A stretch of DNA of 64,000 nt, from NCBI GenBank assembly GCA_015501055.1, contig JADNYV010000109.1, positions 1 to 64,000 of the forward strand, in the 5' to 3' direction. The stretch is from Mucidula mucida. Lineage: Eukaryota > Basidiomycota > Agaricomycetes > Agaricales > Physalacriaceae. Position 1 is the first letter of the stretch; the number at the start of each line of letters is the position of its first letter. This document shows positions 57,857 to 64,000 of this stretch, piece after piece. The position numbers were made by a program, and so were the translations under genes. The notes below the pieces were generated by a model. That model saw nothing but the letters and a program-made list of their open reading frames with translations, was not told where the DNA came from and did not search any database.

Positions 57857-60782
57857 AGTATAGAGTTGTATGAAACAGTGATGATAGACTTTTGAAATGT
57901 AGCTTCTTGAAATAGAAATGTACGCTCAATAAAGACTGGTTCGAACATCAATTGAACATTGAACGCGATTCGCCGCCGGCGCCAATCCATCATTCACAAG
58001 TCCGGCCAACAGCTTCGAATTCTGGTTCTTTGTGATAGAGACATATGGTGTCACACTTCTCTCATGATTTGCTCGCCCTCTGAATCACCGGCGAGTCCAC
58101 GGACTCTCGATGCCCAAATGTCGCCTCGAAAATTCTTACCCGCCCTTTCGAGAGCCGGTCAGTGAAACGTAGGGCTACGACACCCAAGACATCCGACTCG
58201 GTCACTCGGCTGCTCGAATGTCGCGTCTTCAATTACCCCGGACATTGGGACAGCTCTTATCGGCTGCTCGCGATGACCTCGGTGGAACTCGAGTTTTCAG
58301 CGTAGGTCGGCTATGACGGCGTAGGAATTTGACTACTACTGATGATACGACTAATAGTTACAGTATGTTGACAGCATGGCGCTTTGAAAAGGGAGTGTTT
58401 GCATGAGTACTGCGGTCAATTCGGGAATCGGGGAGCTTGGATTTAGGCGACTCGGATACCTAAAAAGACATGGGGAAATCAATCCGAAGTTCGAACAAGC
58501 AACATGGTCTTCTATATACAATCACGTGAAGCTGTGTCCTACACTCAGAGTCAGTGTGCATGCTTGGCCGAGGTCTCCTGCGCGAAAGGAACGGAGTCGT
58601 CTTCCCGGAAAGAATACATTCCCCAAGGTCATCAAATCTGATCCCGAAACATCTACGGATTGTCTTACCGCGTCTTTTGCTAAAATCATCGTGGCTAAGA
58701 AAATGTCAAGACCGATCTTCATCATGACAGGATTGACGAGCTCCTAGCGCATACTCCCAAGTAGATACGGCTAGACGTTTCATGGCCAGGGAGACCGTGG
58801 CAGGAAAGATGAGCTACCAGTGATGATCAGTCAGTTGCGCACATTTTCGTGCCACGACGCAGAATGCTGTTAGGTCTGGAGGGCTTAGTGCCCAGAAATG
58901 CCGTAACTCAAAGTGCCGCAACAGGGTTGACCACTGCCATTTTCATAGCGACTTTAATGACTCGGAAAGGCTGGCTCTGAATGTCGATGGCGCCCTGCTC
59001 TGGGCGTTAGAGAGGCCATAACATCGCGAAGATCTGCCAGTCGAGTCCTTGAAAGCCAAGTCAAATGTGCCTAATCAATGTTCTCTGCTCCACGACTTCT
59101 TTGACACGAGTACACAAATGCAGGGCTTGGGCAGCGTCAGAGTGAATAGGCCCACATGGGCAAAATCACTAGAACTACACCGATCTCAGTATTGAGAAGA
59201 TGATTAAATGTCCGAATGACTCACTTGAGGTACCATGATTGAAGACACCCGGAAGCTCCGCACGACCCGTAGGATATACACAAGCAGCGATATCCCCCCC
59301 CCCATCGCATGCTGATTATCAGATTGACTAGCTTCAATTACCGCGCGGCACGAGGGTAGGCTCTCTGAGACCAAGGGCGCTATCCGAGACGACCATGATC
59401 ATCAGTCCAGTAATCTAGGTCCCAAAATGGGCTGAAATCATACTGTGGCGTGTTGGCAGAATCGTTATTGATATGATACTGCAGTCATTCGCGGGACCTG
59501 AAGAATTCTGACTGCGCAGCTGACTGCCATGCCAAAAACAAAAGGCGAAATAGGTTTGAGGAGTACCACAGGACACGTAGTAGACCATAAATAGACCGCG
59601 CCGAGCGCCTTGGAGAAACTCGAACGGAGATTATACCAACCAAATGGTAACCCAAGGGCCAGCAGGCAACAGGCTAGGTTCAACCAGCCTCCAGTAACGT
59701 CCTACGTATCGTAGCAGGTCACAGATTGTCGAAGACCAATGACACCGCTACGAAAGAGATATTCGCTTACTATTCGTGAGGCATCTCAAAAGACGGAACA
59801 GTTGTCAGGATGTTTCCTATTGACAGATTAATGCGACCCAATAGCATCTGGCATAGACAGATATCACCCCATCACAGATCCCGTCGCTAATTGGAGTAAG
59901 GAAATGCTTCGCGCGCGACCATCTGTTAATTATCGAAGAGGTAGGGCACTGCTATACACATTCTGAATTTCTTTGACTGGGCGTACCTCACAGTTGGCAG
60001 GCGACAGGCATTATTCGACGCACAGTGCGAAGAACCGTTACCTTGAGTAACATCCCGCGAACATACCTATAACTGTGCAACAGGTTCGAGCCAGTCGTCC
60101 GGCGTAGACCGATGGCATACATTTCGTGTACCATCCGAGGTTGCAGAAACTGTACCACGAGGTAGCGGACCGAACCTAGCCTTTCGCTTGAGGAAAGTCA
60201 ATTGGTGTTTGCGAACGTGTAATAAACGTGTTTTGCATGTTGTTGCCCAGTCTGATGTGCCGTGTGGTATCTGTCCATGTGAGGAAATACTCGGTGGAAC
60301 CACATTCTCTTACTAGATGCGAGTTGACGGCATGAACATTCAATAGACAGAAGTACTCACCGTAAATCATCGTCAGACTCACAGCGAATCAAAATTCATC
60401 ATCATCTGAAGGATACATCGTCTCCAGGACAAGAACGAGGTCATCTATATGTCTATTCAGAGATTGGGCATACCTTGCAAGACAACTCTGATTCCAAAAA
60501 ATGCCCGGAACGCGTGGTAGTTAATAATCCTGTAACAATTGATGGTCATTGAAAACGTTGCGGGGCCATACAATTCGAGTGGGTTTAAAAACCTGGAGTA
60601 ATGATCGTTGATCATAAAGAACCCTACCACTCTGTCAGACCTCGGCGACAAGCGGCATCATTAGGAACGGGACGTTTACTCAGTACTGTGGAAGAAAGCA
60701 AAATATTAATCGTGGTTGAGATACAGAGCATTCCAAACCCACGAATCGCGACGCAACATTAAGAATATCGAAAAAAAAACCC
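57857..60782. other. Gene-poor stretch with a degenerate membrane-protein remnant
   Basis: In 2.9 kb no intact gene is visible. On the minus strand, about 59465-60651, short coding-like blocks recur (PLELYGPATFSMTINCYRII, NYHAFRAFFGIRVVLQ, GWLNLACCLLALGLPFGWYN). They have the look of a multi-helix agaricomycete membrane protein of the DUF6533 kind, but they cannot be spliced into a continuous frame. An open plus-strand frame at 58403-58747 has no family features. A C11 run lies near 59297. Confidence 0.4.
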
Positions 60783-62705
60783 TCAAAGTTCTTCCGTAAA
60801 CTTGCTCTCGACCGCTGGTTTCGTCCCGTCTTCGTGTCCGTGTGGAAGGTGACCCTCTGGTGCTTTCTCCATCTGCCTCTTACTCGGACGTCTCCCGATA
60901 TCAGCACCCTCTTTCTTGTCAACCTAATGACGGGCCAAGTTAGAAGACAGTGTTGTAGAGTTTCATGAAGACTCACCGGGTACCCATTCTTATCAACAAG
61001 CTCGTGGTGAGGTGGGTGGGTGTAGCTTGGTGGCTCCTCGGTCTCACCAGCGTCCTCAAAATCGTCTTCCATTTCTTCTTCGACACTGCTCCCTCTTCTT
61101 CCTCGCTTTCCTCCTCTTCGCTAACATATCCGGCTGCTCGTACGGCAGCAGCGACTGGACCACTTCGTTCCATCTGCTCGCTTGCAACGAGGTATCGGGC
61201 GCATAACATCCGAATGTCGTTCCACCACTCCATCATGTCCTCTCTACTCCTCGATCGGAAACTCCACGCATGGTCGCTTCCTCCAAGTCGTGCTCGGATG
61301 CTGCCCGTTTTCGTTGTGCCTAGGCCATCTGTCCTGCCTTCAATATGGAATTTGTGACTCTTACTCTTGTTGGAACTCGGAGGACCTAAAGTGCAAGCTG
61401 GCAAGAACAGGGAAAACATTGGTGTCAGTGCTTCTCTCTCGTCAGAGCTGACGTATTCGTGTAAGAAGCTGTAAGCGTACATGAGGCCAAAGAAAAAGCG
61501 ATGATGAGGAAAAGCCTCACCCAGCGGGGGTTAGAACAAAATAACTTTCCCGGTATGTTCTCGTAAACCTCTTCTTTCGTTCCATAAGGCCAGTATGGAC
61601 AGGAAGTACACTGGAGTCATCTTTGCTCGGGTACATAATGGTTTCGGGGTTTCTGAGAGGGGTCTCTGGATCCAAGAGATGATCGCTTCTGGCGCTAAAG
61701 GTAAGCCATTCCCGATCTGGAGCCAACTCTGCCATTTGACCGCCGAGGACGCGCCATGTGTCTTGAACACTGGCGCTCATACGAGACTGCCACTCATCGA
61801 ATGTTTGCCACGCGCTTTGAATAGCCCGAACGATGCCTTCCTCGAAATGAGCACTATTCTGTTGCATTATGATGATGCTCTTCTGTAAAAGGTTCTCTTC
61901 GTGGACCTGCTTCGTCAGTTGACGCATAACGGCGCATTTGTGACGTATCTAAACAACGAGCACTGAGCCGCGAATAATCCTGGATGGGGAGACTTACGGA
62001 TCGGTCTTGGAAGTGACGCTCATGGGGGTTTCGTGAATGTGGATATGCTGTTCGACAAATCGGCAATCAATTTGGTAGACAGTTCCCGTTCCTTGGCCAC
62101 GGAGGTGGCCAATTTTCCGGTGTCATTTTGCACGTTCTGTCGATTTGTCAGAACGTGCCATAAAGTCAGACGGACTCATCGCACCTTGATATGAGCCTTG
62201 ATCTCTGTTCTTAACTTTTGAAGGTGTTGCACAATCGAGCTGTCAATCGTCCGACCCAGATTAGCGTGCTGGTCGGCGATGACGCGTGTCTTGTCTCTGA
62301 TGGAGTAGAAGATATCCTGCACGTATAGTGAGCGTATTGTCCAGCAAGATAAGTAGGACATACCTGTATACCGTCTTCACCTAGGAACTGGTTCCCGGCG
62401 CGGAAAGGAACTTGAATGACAGCTCCCAGCTTCGTCATCTCCTTGGCCGTATTATTCTCAATATCTGCGACGCCCTACAGCTGTAAGTGCGATGCCTGAC
62501 GCAGAAGGGCAGGACATACCTCGAAATAGGCGATGAGCTGCTTGACAATGGCCTTCCAAGCCACGAAGCGCTCGATAAGTATGTCGCTCGGTCGCAAGTC
62601 ATGAGGCGCTACATTCTTCTTGATGAGACTTTGGTTCCGTGAAATCGTCGACGCGCGGGATATGCTCGTCGCCCGCGAAACGGACTTGAATTCACTGGAA
62701 TTCAT
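60783..62705 (-). CDS. SLM1: SLM1-type BAR/PH-domain protein with apparent frameshifts
   Basis: The order of motifs is that of fungal Slm1/Slm2, PI(4,5)P2-binding effectors of TORC2 at plasma-membrane eisosomes. DLRPSDILIERFVAWKAIVKQLIAYFE, GVADIENNTAKEMTKLGAVIQVPFRAGNQFLGEDGIQ and the long F-BAR-like helices come first. The PH domain follows (MERKKRFTRTYRESYFVLTPAGFLHEY to DHAWSFRSRSREDMMEWWNDIR), then an acidic, PPSY-containing tail. Introns splice well. A one-base shift is needed near 62035 (SISTF to HETPMSVTSK) and near 61926 (TNAPL to MRQLTKQVHEE). A third near 61090 can be avoided by an in-frame 51-nt intron with an unusual purine-rich acceptor. The start may be ATG 62705 or an upstream ATG at 62804. 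Confidence 0.82.
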
Positions 62706-62923
62706 GGAGGGAATCCAGAAAGTAGATGGTGGTAAGACGCAAACCGGAGCGGAGTGTCTGCAAGCAGCGGTGACATCACCGGGTAACATATGGTACGCGT
62801 TCAAAAAGGCGCGTAATTGAGATGAAAATGGCCCGGTCCATTATGTCGCTTTCCACTAAGCTGTACGGTAATAAAATATGGTATCACACACCAGCACTCA
62901 ATAACTAATTGATATAAAAGGTA
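62706..62923. other. Short region between SLM1-like and MAP kinase genes
   Basis: Both neighbours are on the minus strand. These ~220 bp must contain the MAP kinase 3' end and the SLM1 promoter; nothing specific is recognised. Confidence 0.4.

Positions 62924-64000
<1,077 letters not shown>

Overview
This window is nuclear DNA of a filamentous basidiomycete, most likely an agaricomycete. The genes are split by many short introns (mostly 45-60 nt, GT-AG), spacing is tight on both strands, and several families are typical of mushroom-forming fungi: a DUF6593 protein, a SKN1/KRE6 glucan-synthesis protein, a TPR-SET protein, an F-box/leucine-rich protein and paired delta-12-type desaturases. I see no bacterial operons, no CRISPR array and no intact transposon. 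All gene models were spliced by eye from frame, splice motifs and remembered family features; no search was run.

Left part (1-20 kb): a non-coding start with three degenerate ~190 bp tandem units; PHO88/SND3 and mitochondrial HSP60 diverging from one promoter; deoxyribose-phosphate aldolase; a Ser/Pro-rich protein of unknown function; a 14-intron SKN1/KRE6 protein; an F-box-like LRR protein; URC1 (GTP cyclohydrolase II family, uracil catabolism); and an aldo-keto reductase of the Kv-beta type.

Middle (20-40 kb): two tRNA-Ser genes (AGA, and CGA with a 7-nt intron) point away from each other and bracket a flavin monooxygenase whose stop codon directly abuts the second tRNA. Next come a DUF6593 protein, a Gfo/Idh/MocA oxidoreductase, an HSP20 chaperone, an unknown protein, a secreted carboxylesterase, a pinin-like protein, a membrane-anchored histidine-acid-phosphatase relative that lacks the catalytic His, a strongly shortened SRP72-like protein and a TPR-SET protein. 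Two decayed pieces of the TPR-SET gene lie just beyond its 5' end.

Right part (40-64 kb): a GtaA-type glutaminase with three apparent 1-nt frameshifts; a YML020W-like alpha/beta hydrolase; a second aldo-keto reductase; a small unknown helical protein; a 60-residue COX8-like subunit; a head-to-head pair of fatty acid desaturases; about 2.9 kb with only a degenerate membrane-protein remnant; an SLM1-type PH protein with two or three apparent frameshifts; and the 3' part of a TEY-class MAP kinase that runs off the right edge.

The genes are mostly housekeeping and do not form a metabolic cluster. The points most worth a second look are the tRNA-Ser/monooxygenase arrangement with palindrome-rich DNA beside it, five GC-AG introns, two 32-33 nt introns, a 6-nt micro-exon, the decaying duplication of the TPR-SET gene, the minimal SRP72, and a set of 1-nt deletions at short homopolymers that may be assembly errors rather than real pseudogenes.
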